Positions 27,412 through 36,464 are shown, numbered from the stretch's first letter. The stretch is DNA of 64,000 nt from Acanthopleuribacter pedis (GCF_017377855.1 NZ_JAFREP010000001.1:491659-555658), one strand, 5' to 3'. Notes: generated by a model not told the origin, from the letters alone. Numbers and translations: made by a program.

Positions 27412-29847
27412 GTGAAAATCACATCCCTATTGCTGACGTTACTGCTGTCGGTCGCTTCCATTGCGTCCGAGCCGATCGCCCAAAAACGGGGTCCGGCCGT
27501 GGCCGGTACCTTTATGGTCGACAAATTTATTTGGAATTCTTCTTACCTTGCACTCAATGCAAACACCATGGTTCACGGCGAGGAATACGCCGGTTATCCA
27601 GGTCCGCTTCCCAAGTTCTTTTACGCCTTGGGTTACGATGTCAACCATCCCTCGATTGATTGGGAACTCATCCAACGCGTTGATCGCGAGGCGCCGAACT
27701 GGTTTGGGATCTGCAACGGCTGGGCCGTTGCCGCGATTAATTACGACGAACCCGAGCAGGTCACCATTAACGGCATGAAACTCAATGTCGGTGATCTCAA
27801 GGCGATGTTGACCGCGATTCACAAAGACAACGCCGCATTTTTCCTCAGCGGCCGCGGCGAAGAGGGCGTTACCGCCACCGTGTTTCACCAGATCATCACT
27901 GATTCAGTGGCCAAGGGCGAACCCGTTATTTTTGACGTCGACATTTCGTCCGAAATTTGGAACTACCCCACCGCCGGGGTCACCATTGAAACGGAAGTGG
28001 ATGGGGCTTGGACCAATGTTCGCGCCGTCGTGCATTTCGCCAACTTAACCCCACTCAACGACACCCGCGGCATCGAATTGTTTAACAACATCCCGGTGAC
28101 CTACCGTTACGATACCGCCTCTTTGAACAATTTTGAATATACCGGCACTTCCATTGACGATCACCCCAACCGTGCTTGGGTGCCTTTTAAGTCGTACCTT
28201 GTGGATCGTTGGTTGGTGCGCGCCAACCACCATTTCACCAAGGAACTTTACGACGAGCTGTTGTCCTCATCCGGTGTCGGTGTGAAGGAAGACCTTTTTG
28301 AACCCAACGAAAGCGCCGCCCAGGCCCATCACATTCGCCAGGAATTTATTTACGCCAGTTTGTTGACCGAGGATACCGACTACTATCGGTTTAGCTTGCA
28401 GCAAGGCCAGCCGCTTGAGGTTGAGATCGATGTTTACGAAGGCACCGCCTTCGATCTGACCCTGATTTCACCAGGCGGGGAGACCCTCGTCGCCGCCACG
28501 GGGACAACCAATCAATTGATTGACATCACCGCGCCCGAGGCGGGTGACTACCTGTTACACATATTCCCCAACGCGGAACGTCACCGCGAATCTTACTACC
28601 GCGTGGCTTTTCCCGAGGATGCCGGCTCGCTTTGGCTGAACCCTCACCAGCAGACCGATACCACCTTACAGGTTCAGGCGTTGCATACCCGAGACACCGC
28701 GGCATCGGTGGGGAGCCAAGATGTTTCCGGCTATGGTTCCCTGTTGCTCGAGAACAAACCTGGTTTCGTACGCGCGACCGACCGCACCGTCTGGGCCGAG
28801 TCTTGGCGGGTTGGCGAAACCATGTACAAAAAGAAATACCACCGTGACCACGTCCTGCGCGCACGTTATGTGGTACCGCACCTTACCTTCCGCAACGGTT
28901 GGAAAACCCGAATTGAGGTTTTGGCTGAGAAGCCGGGTGTGCCCGTATTCCTTCAGACCTATGACAACAGTGGTCTGGAATTGCGTCGCACTGAAATTCC
29001 GCTGAATGACCAAGGGTGGTTCGAGGGTTACCTAGACCAAATCCCCGCGGTCGGCTTGACCGGCGCGGCTTATTTTGAAGTCGAGACCGAGCAGGATAAC
29101 CGCCTTAAAGGCACCGTGTGTTTTGAAAATGTGCGCGGCAATTACGTCATGATCGACTTGCAACCCACGCCTTCCATTGGTGAGTTCATTGTGTTCGATC
29201 TCAAAACGACGGGCACCGGCGGCACCGGTTTGGCCGTGGTCAACACCGCCCCTGTTGAGAACCAGGTACTGTACGAACTCCAGGATCGTTCCGGCAACAC
29301 CCTGGATTCCGGCGGCATGTACTTGCAGCCAGGTGAAAAGTTGTTGGACACCATTGCCGGCATTACCGATGCGGCGATTGAAAACGACTATCGCTTCTAC
29401 ATGCACACCCAATATCCGGTGGAAGGGGTTGTCATCCAGTACCAAATGGAGCCTTACGTCATGTACGGTCACCGTTTGATGCGCCGCGATGTCGACAACT
29501 TAAAAGAAACCTTTATTACGCTGCCCCAAGATCGCACCTTGTCCACCTTGGTGTTTGCCAACTTCAACGACACCCAAATCCAACCGTTGTTTGAAGGTTA
29601 TGACGCGCAAGGCAACCTGCAGGGGCGCTTCAACATCAACTTGCAACGACAACTTCAGCCAAATGAAGTTCGTTTCTTCGATTTGGCCACCTTGTTCCAG
29701 AACGGGGTGGGCATCGGGGATCTCGATGCGATTACCCACTTGCGGGTCCGCTCAAGCGCTCCTTTTATGGCACTTGAGTTGCTTGGTGTACCAGGGTCCT
29801 CCACCTTTATGGGGGTACCACTGGTGACCATCTACGATAATCCCTAG
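27412..29847 (+). CDS. secreted protein with transglutaminase-elicitor-like N-domain and PPC-type domain
   Basis: 811 residues from a GTG with GGAGG upstream. Signal peptide VKITSLLLTLLLSVASIAS. N-terminal domain (about 30-280) has WFGICNGWAVAA with Cys 101, then VIFDVDISSEIWNYP and DHPNRAWVP; the C-x-GWA motif followed by VDV..E.WN.P resembles the TGase-elicitor (GP42-like) transglutaminase family, making Cys 101 a likely nucleophile (inference). Next (about 295-400) a bacterial pre-peptidase C-terminal (PPC) domain: LFEPNESAAQAHHI, EDTDYYRFSLQQGQPLEVEI, APEAGDYLLHIFP. The remaining 400 residues are beta-rich with no recognised domain. Probably a cell-surface or secreted enzyme. Confidence 0.72.
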   Translation: MKITSLLLTLLLSVASIASEPIAQKRGPAVAGTFMVDKFIWNSSYLALNANTMVHGEEYAGYPGPLPKFFYALGYDVNHPSIDWELIQRVDREAPNWFGICNGWAVAAINYDEPEQVTINGMKLNVGDLKAMLTAIHKDNAAFFLSGRGEEGVTATVFHQIITDSVAKGEPVIFDVDISSEIWNYPTAGVTIETEVDGAWTNVRAVVHFANLTPLNDTRGIELFNNIPVTYRYDTASLNNFEYTGTSIDDHPNRAWVPFKSYLVDRWLVRANHHFTKELYDELLSSSGVGVKEDLFEPNESAAQAHHIRQEFIYASLLTEDTDYYRFSLQQGQPLEVEIDVYEGTAFDLTLISPGGETLVAATGTTNQLIDITAPEAGDYLLHIFPNAERHRESYYRVAFPEDAGSLWLNPHQQTDTTLQVQALHTRDTAASVGSQDVSGYGSLLLENKPGFVRATDRTVWAESWRVGETMYKKKYHRDHVLRARYVVPHLTFRNGWKTRIEVLAEKPGVPVFLQTYDNSGLELRRTEIPLNDQGWFEGYLDQIPAVGLTGAAYFEVETEQDNRLKGTVCFENVRGNYVMIDLQPTPSIGEFIVFDLKTTGTGGTGLAVVNTAPVENQVLYELQDRSGNTLDSGGMYLQPGEKLLDTIAGITDAAIENDYRFYMHTQYPVEGVVIQYQMEPYVMYGHRLMRRDVDNLKETFITLPQDRTLSTLVFANFNDTQIQPLFEGYDAQGNLQGRFNINLQRQLQPNEVRFFDLATLFQNGVGIGDLDAITHLRVRSSAPFMALELLGVPGSSTFMGVPLVTIYDNP

Positions 29848-29872
29848 CCTGACCCCTTGATTTTATGACCGG

Positions 29873-29941
29873 AATGTCGCGTTTGTGTGGGATGATCGAA
29901 GCCGAGTACGTCGGTGGTTTCGTACACAATCGCGACATTTT
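29873..29941 (+). terminator. long hairpin between two secreted-protein genes
   Basis: AATGTCGCGTTTGTGTGG pairs (16 of 18) with the segment ending ACACAATCGCGACATT at 29939, then TTT. An inner hairpin (CGAAGCCGA / TCGGTGGTTTCG) extends the fold to nearly 70 nt. It probably ends the 27412 transcript; the palindrome TGCCGTCTAGGCGGCA follows directly. Confidence 0.5.
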
Positions 29942-29974
29942 GCCGTCTAGGCGGCAGGTCGTCCAGGAGCTGAT

Positions 29975-30799
29975 ATGACAAAAACCCTTTACCTTTTCAT
30001 CCTTGCGGCACTTATTTCCTGTGCCGCGGAAAAACCACAGGCCGCCGCCGCCAAGAACAACAATGAGCCGGCCGCGACTACCCAAACCACCGCGTCAACT
30101 CAGGCCGAGCAGAAGGTGACCGTTCACCCTGAACACTCCGATCAACCGCGCGATAAAGTGAGTATTCGTAACGAACAGGCGATTAAAGAATCCCTCAAGA
30201 TTACGCTGATCAATAAAGAGACCGGTGAACTGCGTCTGGCACGTCCTGACGAAATTGATTTGGAAATCAAAGAAGGTGAGCGTTTTAACCTGGTTCCCGA
30301 GGACCCCAACAAGCAGGTCCATATCCAAGAGCTTAACCTGCGTGATGCCAACGGTAAAAAGGTCAAGATTAACTTGGACCGCGTCACCCTGATCGAGTAT
30401 TGGAACGAAGACGCCATGGGAACCAACCAATTTTGGGGCAAGATGCGCGAGTTCGAGAAAAAATATGCCGACAGCGACGAAATCCAAATTCTGTCGATTT
30501 ACCACAACCCGGTTTATTCCGGTCGTGAAACCGTGGCCTTTGGAAACCAAGTCGTCAAACGCTTTGAACAGCCGAAAAACCTCTACTTCGATACCCTGGC
30601 CGTTTTACCCGACCAGATGTACGTGCCCGGCGGCGTCTCTTACCTTTTGATCGATCATCGACGCCAAATGACCCACGCCGGGCGTGGTGGGTTCCCCGCC
30701 TGTGAGCAGGTTTTTGAGGCCGTCGATAACGCGCTGAAGTTTCAGCGTGCGGTTAATCCGGTGGAAACCGTCACCGTTAACGGTGTACCGAATCAATAA
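29975..30799 (+). CDS. lipoprotein with thioredoxin-like fold lacking the catalytic cysteines
   Basis: 274 residues. Signal peptide with lipobox LISC (Cys 16), then a low-complexity Ala/Thr/Asn linker (about 20-50). The C-terminal half (about 120-265) reads like a TlpA/AhpC-type thioredoxin fold: VTLIEYWNEDAMGTNQFWGKM stands where a redox member has FWATWCGPC, and the late cis-proline-like part is MYVPGGVSYLLIDHRRQM. The CxxC is absent, so it is probably a binding or structural protein rather than an oxidoreductase. First gene of a run with 30818 and 31571. Confidence 0.72.
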   Translation: MTKTLYLFILAALISCAAEKPQAAAAKNNNEPAATTQTTASTQAEQKVTVHPEHSDQPRDKVSIRNEQAIKESLKITLINKETGELRLARPDEIDLEIKEGERFNLVPEDPNKQVHIQELNLRDANGKKVKINLDRVTLIEYWNEDAMGTNQFWGKMREFEKKYADSDEIQILSIYHNPVYSGRETVAFGNQVVKRFEQPKNLYFDTLAVLPDQMYVPGGVSYLLIDHRRQMTHAGRGGFPACEQVFEAVDNALKFQRAVNPVETVTVNGVPNQ

Positions 30800-30817
30800 A
30801 GTTCAATGAGGTTTTGC

Positions 30818-31567
30818 GTGAAAAAGATCCTTCTTATCTTGTTCGCGGTCGGTGCGACCGCCTTGGCCCATGAGCCAAACCCTAAACTGCCGGAAGAGTT
30901 TGAGCATGTTCAATCCCAAAAATCGCGAGAGGTTGCCGGGCCCATTCTGAGCAAACTCCTGCTGAAAGGGCCTTCCGCGGAAGGTTACGCCCAACTGGCC
31001 TCCGTATTCTTCGATGACAGCCAACCCTTACCCGCGCGTTTCTTCTATGAAATGGCCATCGGGCTCGATAGTGAAAACAAGGCTTACCAGGAAAGCTACC
31101 AAAAGGTTGTCGACCAGGTCGCCTACTTGGACCAGCGCTTCCTTCATTTCGTGAACCTCAGCCAAAAAGAAGATAAGGTGACCCATTTTGCCAGCATGGC
31201 CACCATTAAGTTCCACATGGGCTTCCGTGCCGAGGGCCTTCAGGTTCTGCGTGATGCGATTCGGGTCCATGGTGAAGACCAGCGGATTTTTCCGCTGATC
31301 GGTACCTTCAAACATCAGATCATGGCCGACCGTCAAACGGTGCAGTTGCTCAATTCCGATTTGGACCAAGCCATCTTGCGCGGCGAGGTGGAAAAAGCCG
31401 CCGGGATTGCGGGTCAGATGTTTTTTGTGACCGGCGGTCATCCCGAAATGTTGTCCATCATCAAACGTGTCAACACCATTCCCGGTGCCAAGGTTCATGA
31501 TGAATCCCTGGCGATTCTCGAAGTTTTGACGCAGCAGCATCCCCAAGCTGTCGCAAAGGAAGGTTAA
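30818..31567 (+). CDS. secreted helical-repeat (TPR-like) protein
   Basis: 249 residues from a GTG with GAGG 6 bases upstream (the ATG at 30806 overlaps that site). Signal peptide VKKILLILFAVGATALA. Mature part is helical with TPR-like periodicity (YAQLASVFFDDSQPLPARFFYEMAIGLD, MATIKFHMGFRAEGLQVLRDAIRV). Likely periplasmic. It lies between the thioredoxin-fold lipoprotein and another small secreted protein, with 18 and 3-base gaps, so the three are probably one transcript. Specific function unknown. Confidence 0.7.
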   Translation: MKKILLILFAVGATALAHEPNPKLPEEFEHVQSQKSREVAGPILSKLLLKGPSAEGYAQLASVFFDDSQPLPARFFYEMAIGLDSENKAYQESYQKVVDQVAYLDQRFLHFVNLSQKEDKVTHFASMATIKFHMGFRAEGLQVLRDAIRVHGEDQRIFPLIGTFKHQIMADRQTVQLLNSDLDQAILRGEVEKAAGIAGQMFFVTGGHPEMLSIIKRVNTIPGAKVHDESLAILEVLTQQHPQAVAKEG

Positions 31568-31570
31568 GGT

Positions 31571-32248
31571 ATGCGCCTGTTCTTTATGGTCCTCTGGGTT
31601 GGGGTTCTTTGGGCGCAAAGTACCCCGGTGGTGCAACAACCGAAAGACACAACCCAAGCCGAAAAAAAAGCCGCCGCGGCGGTGAGTGCTAGCGATAAAG
31701 CCACGCTTTTGCAGCAGGCTGGTACTGAGCCGGTTCCCAGTGAGCTCGACGCGGTGGTGAAACCTTCCGAGAAAGAGGGGATTCCCGAGCAAAAGCCCGG
31801 GGAGGTTGAGGTTCATAAAAAAGCCGCGGCCGCCAAGGCGCTCGACGCATTGGTCGTCAAGTTGAACCAATACTGGCAAGCCTCCTACAACCGTGATTAC
31901 GCCAAAACCTACCCACTGTACATCCAGGCCTACCGAGATCGTATTCCGTTGAAGAATTTTCTCAGCCACCGACGCGGTGATGTTCAGAAGTACGAAATTG
32001 AGAAGGTGACCCTGTATGGCGATTCCTGTGCGTATGTTTCGATGCGTTTGGGCATGAAAACCGAATTCATGGATTTCAACAAGTTTGCGGTTCGTCAGTA
32101 CTGGACTTTGGTCGACGGCGAATGGTTTTTGTACGAGAACCCCGGCGGCAAGGCTTTGTTTCAACGCAAGTCGCAGCAGGTGGCCAACCCTTGTCCGCTT
32201 CCCGACGCCTTAAAACCAAAGCCGAAGAAGCAGGCTAAAAAAATCTAA
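31571..32248 (+). CDS. small secreted protein, possibly NTF2-like
   Basis: 225 residues. Signal peptide MRLFFMVLWVGVLWAQ, then a Lys/Ala/Glu-rich linker to about residue 90. The C-terminal domain (about 95-200, LVVKLNQYWQASYNRDYAKTYPLY ... YWTLVDGEWFLYEN) has the look of an NTF2/SnoaL-type fold: helix, then strands ending in a Trp-rich WTLVDGEW hairpin. Tail is very basic (KPKPKKQAKKI). Three bases after the TPR-like gene. Function unknown. Confidence 0.65.
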   Translation: MRLFFMVLWVGVLWAQSTPVVQQPKDTTQAEKKAAAAVSASDKATLLQQAGTEPVPSELDAVVKPSEKEGIPEQKPGEVEVHKKAAAAKALDALVVKLNQYWQASYNRDYAKTYPLYIQAYRDRIPLKNFLSHRRGDVQKYEIEKVTLYGDSCAYVSMRLGMKTEFMDFNKFAVRQYWTLVDGEWFLYENPGGKALFQRKSQQVANPCPLPDALKPKPKKQAKKI

Positions 32249-32325
32249 ACACCTGGTGTGGGCGGTGTTCTTGTAAATCGCCCACCTGTAAACCGGCAAC
32301 AACTCAATCAGCGGGGGCGGCCCAA

Positions 32326-32772
32326 ATGTCTTTTTTTGAACGGGTGCGGTTGTTTTTTAGCAGCGAATCTAAGCAAGAGCAGCAGGAAGACCCCCTTTTG
32401 TACCGCGTTGTTTTGTTGTTGGAAGTTGCCATGTTCGACGATGAATTCGACAACCGCGAGAAAGCACTGATCGTTCACTTGCTGGAGACCAAATACGGTC
32501 TCAACCGCGAGGAGATTGAGGCGCTTTTGACCTTGGCCGATGAAAAACGCGCCCAGAGTCACGATATTTTTGCCCACACCAGCCGCATCAACGATTGGCT
32601 GTCTCTTGAGGACCGGGCCGACCTGATGAAAGAAATTTGGCAGGTCATTTTTGCCGATGATAAGTTGACGCCCCAAGAAGATCATCTGGCTCGTCGGCTA
32701 CGCACCTTGTTGCGGCTCGACCACCAACATTGGGCGCAAGCAAAACAGGATGCACGCGAGGCCGGCTCCTAA
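32326..32772 (+). CDS. TerB-like protein
   Basis: 148 residues. All-helical, with EVAMFDDEFDNREKALIVHLL and WQVIFADDKLTPQEDHLARRL, the two acidic, paired helices of the TerB/DjlA N-terminal family; the acidic residues are thought to bind metal in TerB. No signal peptide. Proteins of this family occur in tellurite-resistance clusters but also as single genes of unknown role, as here. It precedes argS by 144 bases. Confidence 0.75.
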   Translation: MSFFERVRLFFSSESKQEQQEDPLLYRVVLLLEVAMFDDEFDNREKALIVHLLETKYGLNREEIEALLTLADEKRAQSHDIFAHTSRINDWLSLEDRADLMKEIWQVIFADDKLTPQEDHLARRLRTLLRLDHQHWAQAKQDAREAGS

Positions 32773-32916
32773 GCGACCCGCTTTCTCCTTGGTTGCAGAA
32801 AAAGCCTGTGATACGCTTCCGCATTCGGCGGAACGCCCGGCGTTGCAAGTCTGTCTCCGTGTCAGCGTCGCACCACGTCTCCCGGTAAGGTTCATTCCGG
32901 GGAAGAGAGGGTCAGC

Positions 32917-35070
32917 ATGTCTTATCAAACGCAAATTCAGGACTTGATGCGCGAAGTTTTTGTTGTGGACTTGGCGGTCGACGCCGAAACCTACGACAGC
33001 GCGGCACCCGGCATTGAGGTACCGAAGAAAAAAGAAATGGGCGATTTTGCTTTTGCCTGCTTTAAGTTTGCCAAGGTGTTGCGCAAGGCGCCCAATGCCA
33101 TTGCCGCGGACGCGTTAGCCGCGTTACAGCCCCGCCTTAAAGACCACCCCCAGTTTGCCGAGGTGGCCGCCGCCGGCCCGTACCTCAACTTTAAAATGAA
33201 CCAAGCGTCCCTGGCCGCCGACGTGGTGCCCGCCGTGCTTGACGGTTCTTTTCTCGCCCCACGTTCCCGCAACGGTCAAAAGATGATGATCGAATACTCC
33301 CAACCCAATACCCATAAGGCGTTTCACGTCGGCCACATGCGCAACGTGGCGCTGGGCGACGCCTTGGCGCGGATTTGCGATTGGCAGGGTTATGAAGTGG
33401 TACCCGTCAATTACATCGGTGACGAGGGCACCCATATTGCAAAATGCCTCTGGTTCTACAAAAACCATTTTGACGGTGAAGTTCCTGAGGTCAACCGGGG
33501 GGAATTCCTTGGTTCGCTTTATACCCAAGCGACCCTCATGTTGGATCCGACCACCTTGACCACCTATCCGCTTGCCGGCATCTACGCCGCTCAGGTGGTT
33601 CGCATCGAAATGCATCCTTCCCGTGAAGACCAAACCGTGGTTGCTCTGGATCTTGGTGATCGCGAGGTCCAGGTGGTGTGTGGCGGGACCGGGTTTAGTG
33701 TGGGTGACCGCGTTGCTTTTGCCGCCCCCGGTTCGCGCATTGGCGGTCGTTTGGTTCAGCCGACGGACAAAGGCGGGGTTGCTAGCGAAGGGATGATCTG
33801 TAGTGCCCGAGAATTGACCATTGGCGACGATCACACCCGTATTCACGTTTTGCCCACGGACACCCCGCTTGGGGCTGAACTTATTGAACACTTCCGCATT
33901 GAGGGGGCCTTGCCCGAGGGGCAAGGCGTGGGTGCTGAATTGGCGCGCCGCAACCGCGAGGTTAGCGAGGTGCTTAAAGCTTTGGAAGCTAAGGAAGGGC
34001 CGCTGTACGACCTCTGGCAGGAAACCAAGCAGTGGTCCATGGATGAGTTTTACGAGATTTACAAATGGCTTGACGCCCGCTTTGACCATTATTTCTTCGA
34101 GTCGGATGTCAGCGAGTCGGGGAAACAAGCGGTCCTTGAATACCTGGAAAAAGGGGTGCTGGTGCGCTCGGAAGGCGCGATTGGTGCCGATCTCAGCGAT
34201 TTTGGTTTGCCTTTTGCGCTTTTGCTGAAATCGGATGGTACCGGGCTCTACGCCACCAAAGACATCTCCTTGGCCCAAATTAAGTTTGAAACGTTCGGCG
34301 TGGACAAATCCGTTTACGTCGTTGACCACTCCCAAAGCCTTCATTTTCAACAAGTATTCCGCGTGTTGGAGATGATGGGTTATGAAAAAGCCAAGGATTG
34401 TTTTCACCTTGCCTACGGTTTGGTAAAAGTCGTCGAGGGCAAGAACGAGGCGGGCCAGAGTAACGTTGTCAAAATGAGTTCACGGAAGGGGAATGTGTTT
34501 CTTTTCTCTCAATTGCGCCAGGCGCTCCGGGATGAAACCTTTGAGCGTTACCTGAAGCCTTTTGTCGGCGAGTGGTCGGATGAAGAAATTGAGGAAGCGG
34601 CACGCTGGGTATCCGTTGCGACCATTCGTTACGGGATGCTGAATACCGACAACCTGAACGAAATCGCGTTTGACCTGGATGCATGGATCAACAACACCGG
34701 AAACACCGGCTCTTATTTAATGTATGCCTATGCCCGTACGCGTTCCATTAAAAGGAAGCTCGGGGAACAGGATGGTTCGCTTGCGGATTGGGCGTTGTTA
34801 ACCCACGAAGCGGAAAAACGTTTGCTCAGTGGTATGTCCAAGTTCCACGAGGTGGTGGCACGGGCGGCCGAGGACTTCAAACCCAATGTGGTTTGCACCT
34901 ATTTGTACAGCCTTGCCAAAGATTACTCACGTTTCTTTTCCGAATGCCCCATTAAACAAGCAGAAAGCGAGGCGTTGCGAGTAACACGGGCTCAATTGAA
35001 TGATGCATTTGGGCTGTTGCTTGGCAAGGGGCTGGCTTTGCTGGGCATCCGCACCTTAGAACGCATTTAG
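32917..35070 (+). CDS. argS: arginyl-tRNA synthetase with inserted tRNA-binding OB-fold domain
   Basis: 717 residues, against about 550-590 for usual bacterial ArgRS. N-terminal Add-1 domain (about 1-95), HIGH motif HVGH at 137-140, KMSSRKG at 519-525, C-terminal DALR anticodon domain (about 600-717, ending GLALLGIRTLERI). Residues about 211-328 (33547-33900) do not belong to ArgRS: VVRIEMHPS, VQVVCGGTGFSVGDRVAFAA, GGVASEGMICSARELTIG and HVLPTDTPLGAELIEHF match, in order, the PheT N-terminal / Trbp111 / EMAP-type tRNA-binding domain. The insert splits the catalytic region between EFLGSLYTQATLML and LYDLWQETKQWSMDEFYEIY. All active-site motifs are kept, so the enzyme should be active. Confidence 0.93.
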   Translation: MSYQTQIQDLMREVFVVDLAVDAETYDSAAPGIEVPKKKEMGDFAFACFKFAKVLRKAPNAIAADALAALQPRLKDHPQFAEVAAAGPYLNFKMNQASLAADVVPAVLDGSFLAPRSRNGQKMMIEYSQPNTHKAFHVGHMRNVALGDALARICDWQGYEVVPVNYIGDEGTHIAKCLWFYKNHFDGEVPEVNRGEFLGSLYTQATLMLDPTTLTTYPLAGIYAAQVVRIEMHPSREDQTVVALDLGDREVQVVCGGTGFSVGDRVAFAAPGSRIGGRLVQPTDKGGVASEGMICSARELTIGDDHTRIHVLPTDTPLGAELIEHFRIEGALPEGQGVGAELARRNREVSEVLKALEAKEGPLYDLWQETKQWSMDEFYEIYKWLDARFDHYFFESDVSESGKQAVLEYLEKGVLVRSEGAIGADLSDFGLPFALLLKSDGTGLYATKDISLAQIKFETFGVDKSVYVVDHSQSLHFQQVFRVLEMMGYEKAKDCFHLAYGLVKVVEGKNEAGQSNVVKMSSRKGNVFLFSQLRQALRDETFERYLKPFVGEWSDEEIEEAARWVSVATIRYGMLNTDNLNEIAFDLDAWINNTGNTGSYLMYAYARTRSIKRKLGEQDGSLADWALLTHEAEKRLLSGMSKFHEVVARAAEDFKPNVVCTYLYSLAKDYSRFFSECPIKQAESEALRVTRAQLNDAFGLLLGKGLALLGIRTLERI

Positions 35071-35137
35071 CAAACGCGGCTCGTTTCAAAAGGCCCCGAT
35101 CCCCCGCGTTTTGTCGTGAGGCCGCCCCTTGTATGGC

Positions 35138-35324
35138 TAGCCCGAATTTCTCACAAGGCGTTCTGCCGTGGGGCAACCTATGCGATTACGAGGGTTTTCC
35201 TCCCGCGGGGCGGCCTCCCGCGGGGCGGCCTCCCGCATGACTCGGTCGAGCCGCCTTGATCGTCATCTTCACACTCACAAGGCTTTCAGCTTCTCGCGTC
35301 GAATCCTTGTGAGCAAGCGGGTTA
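35138..35324. repeat. palindromic intergenic repeat, copy 2
   Basis: About 187 bases from TAGCCCGAATTTCTCACAAGG to CCTTGTGAGCAAGCGGGTTA. Interior shares GCGTTCTGCCG-GGGGCAACC-ATGCGAT with copy 3 and AAGGCTTTCAGCTTCTCGCG with copies 1 and 3. It holds an internal direct repeat, GCGGGGCGGCCTCCC twice at about 35214-35242. A further partial end (CTCGCGACGAATCCGGGTGAGCGGG) follows at 35329. Confidence 0.8.
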
Positions 35325-35792
35325 GACCTCGCGACGAATCCGGGTGAGCGGGATGGGCCGGCAGAAAACCGGGTTGGTACCTCGGTCTCGTGGGGGTTGC
35401 CCCCGTCTGGTTGGGCCTATGACCGCCTGTTTGTTCTTTCGGCCTATATATATAAGGTAGGGGAGGGACGTTTGGTCGCTGCGATTTTGGCCGCGCCGGC
35501 GCTCGGAGTGGTTGTGTCAGGGATCCGTTCGGGTTGGGTGGCTTGATGGTTTTGGGTTTCTTGCGATTCCCTGCGAGGTGGGATGTGTCATTTTTTGTCA
35601 TGGATGGCCGGGGAAGTAAGTGTTCGCTGCCGATTTTTGTCGATGGCATGGGTTTGGCGCATCATGGATTGATGTAAAGGGGCCGGTGAACCGCTGTCTT
35701 TCATTTTTTTTGCACGTTTAAGTATCTGATAAGAAAGGGTCTTGTTGTGGTCGTGATGCAGCGCACGTCGCTTGAGGGGGGAAACTTGGCAA

Positions 35793-35809
35793 TTGGCCTT
35801 GGCCTTGCT
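35793..35809 (+). promoter_or_regulatory. sigma-54 (-24/-12) promoter of pilin gene 1
   Basis: TTGGCCTTGGCCTTGCT: GG at 35795-35796, 10 bases, GC at 35807-35808, with TTGC at -12. About 52 bases before the ATG. Type IV pilin genes are classic PilR/sigma-54 targets, and a PilS/PilR-like pair lies 2 kb downstream. Confidence 0.78.
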
Positions 35810-35860
35810 TCTAAAGAGGCCAACAGCGCAAAGCTGATTTTCTTTCAAGGGAGTCTAAGG

Positions 35861-36436
35861 ATGAAAAGAAAAGGTTTTAGTTTGGTTGAATTGATGGTTG
35901 TTGTTGCCATCATCGCTATTTTGACTGCAATTGCATTGCCCATGTACTCTACCTTCCGTCGTCGTGCCACTGCTCAAAACGCAATCGGCCCCTGTAACGA
36001 TGCTCGTAAAGCCATCATGGAGCACTTCCAGCAACACGAAACGTTCCTCAACTTCGCTTTTGAAGGTGGCGCTGCTTCCGGTGTTGGTCAGTTGATCGCC
36101 CGTAACCCCAGCCTGAACGTTGACACCCCAATCGGTACCGGTCTGCCTTCTGCTCGTGGCGTTACTTGGACCCTTTCTGCTACCGACCTGACCGCCGGTG
36201 ACGACAACATCTGGCGTGCTACTATTGAATTTGCCTTCACGACTGAAGTTTGTGCTGGTTGTGACGGTCAGTACTGCATCCTCTGCGATGCCGGTGCCGG
36301 TGCTTGCGCTTTCGAAATCGATGTTGACGACACCCACGATGACGCCAACAACCCTCTGAACTCTTTGGATAAAAACCGCGACACTGCTTGCGACGTAGCT
36401 AACATGGCCGCTGTAGACGCTATCTTGAACCCTTAA
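35861..36436 (+). CDS. type IV pilin (major-pilin-like), paralogue 1
   Basis: 191 residues from the ATG at 35861 (GGGAG upstream). Short basic leader MKRKG, prepilin peptidase site G|FSLVELMVVVAIIAIL with Glu 5 of the mature chain, then the long hydrophobic N-terminal helix. C-terminal domain has paired cysteines (CAGCDGQYCILCDAGAGAC) and a final Cys in DKNRDTACD. Assembled by the type IV pilus or a type II-like pseudopilus machine. Strong codon bias suggests that this is the main expressed pilin. Sigma-54 promoter before and intrinsic terminator after. The second copy is at 42292. Confidence 0.92.
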   Translation: MKRKGFSLVELMVVVAIIAILTAIALPMYSTFRRRATAQNAIGPCNDARKAIMEHFQQHETFLNFAFEGGAASGVGQLIARNPSLNVDTPIGTGLPSARGVTWTLSATDLTAGDDNIWRATIEFAFTTEVCAGCDGQYCILCDAGAGACAFEIDVDDTHDDANNPLNSLDKNRDTACDVANMAAVDAILNP

Positions 36437-36464
36437 GATCCAGCTCCACGGCAATCGCATAAAG

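Larger units (their letters stand above)
35071..35860. other. long intergenic region before pilin gene 1
   Basis: About 790 bases. It contains a weak hairpin after argS (CAAACGCGG at 35071 / CCGCGTTTTG near 35105), repeat copy 2 (35138-35324), a run TATATATATAAGG near 35446-35458 that could be part of a promoter, and the sigma-54 promoter at 35793. No open frame in it has coding character. 35330-35780 is otherwise featureless to me; a small RNA is possible but unsupported. Confidence 0.4.

Noticed and set aside
35588..35848. 86-codon minus-strand frame before pilin 1
   Set aside because: Overlaps the sigma-54 promoter region and looks like random Lys/Ser/His-rich sequence.
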